In this document: piece by piece, positions 22,606 to 22,651 of the stretch | Layout: every line of letters starts with the position of its first letter | How positions within the stretch are numbered: the stretch's first letter is position 1 | DNA from: CAZPDM01 sp964585305 | Lineage (GTDB): Bacteria; Planctomycetota; Uabimicrobiia; Uabimicrobiales; JABWCH01 | Length of the DNA: 22,651 bases | Assembly: GCA_964585305.1 (NCBI GenBank) | Contig: CAZPDM010000074.1 | Coordinates: 1 to 22,651, forward strand | Direction: 5' to 3' | Made by a program: the position numbers and the translations under genes | The notes under the pieces: model-generated | The model's database searches: none | What the model was told of the DNA's origin: nothing | What the model saw: only the letters and a program-made list of their open reading frames with translations

Positions 22606-22651
22606 CCCCTTGACTAAAGATCAAGGGGCTTGTGAAGAAATTCGCAAGCCT
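22606..22651. terminator. Two abutting hairpins at the right edge
   Basis: CCCCTTGA/TCAAGGGG (22606-22613 with 22621-22628) and GGCTTGTGAA/TTCGCAAGCC (22627-22636 with 22641-22650, GAAA loop, one wobble) share two bases, so they compete at the junction. The window ends one T later, so a T-run cannot be checked. Probably a terminator of a gene beyond the edge. Confidence 0.45.

Noticed and set aside
1..22651. Mobile elements, CRISPR arrays, tRNA or rRNA genes
   Set aside because: I saw no transposase or integrase frame, no regularly spaced repeats, and no tRNA- or rRNA-like sequence on either strand.

Overview
**Organism.** The window is strongly AT-rich and gene-dense, with bacterial Shine-Dalgarno sites (AAGGA/GGAGG) before most starts. 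It combines a Na+-translocating NADH:quinone reductase (NQR) operon, a superoxide reductase (typical of anaerobes and microaerophiles), a eukaryote-like Ser/Thr kinase fused to TPRs, an FHA protein and a small RRM protein. This mix fits an AT-rich Gram-negative bacterium, possibly of the Planctomycetota/Lentisphaerota (PVC) side. That placement is inference; there is no rRNA or other marker here. I see no mobile element, CRISPR array, tRNA or rRNA.

**Layout, plus strand (1-9527).** After the tail of a cut-off gene come a type I asparaginase and a superoxide reductase, each followed by a hairpin terminator. A tightly packed five-gene run follows (1785-6121): LmbE/PIG-L deacetylase, a protein with ADP-ribosyltransferase-like features, a small membrane protein, the selenium-hydroxylase accessory protein YqeC, and a zinc-ribbon/FHA protein. 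A 375-bp regulatory gap precedes an RRM RNA-binding protein with a strong-looking promoter and a structured leader. Next are a small lipoprotein, a 410-bp gap holding what looks like an attenuator-type leader RNA, and an acyl-CoA synthetase. A bidirectional terminator (about 9562-9610) separates it from the converging minus-strand genes.

**Layout, minus strand (22651-9630).** Reading in the direction of transcription: a lipoprotein and a 1361-residue hybrid sensor kinase (probably one operon, closed by a terminator at 17587-17610); the complete nqrABCDEF operon (17470-11218) with its own promoter; then, past an intercistronic hairpin, the Ser/Thr kinase-TPR protein.

**How the genes may work together.** NQR supplies redox-driven Na+ export. 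Superoxide reductase handles oxygen stress. The FHA protein is a plausible reader of phosphothreonine marks made by the Ser/Thr kinase. The most unusual points are: (i) the acyl-CoA synthetase leader, where mutually exclusive terminator and antiterminator hairpins follow an aptamer-like nested fold; (ii) an NqrA that keeps two complete RnfC-type 4Fe-4S motifs; (iii) tandem hairpins at the RRM start codon whose loops are complementary and contain the Shine-Dalgarno; and (iv) a protein with ADP-ribosyltransferase-like features beside an LmbE deacetylase.
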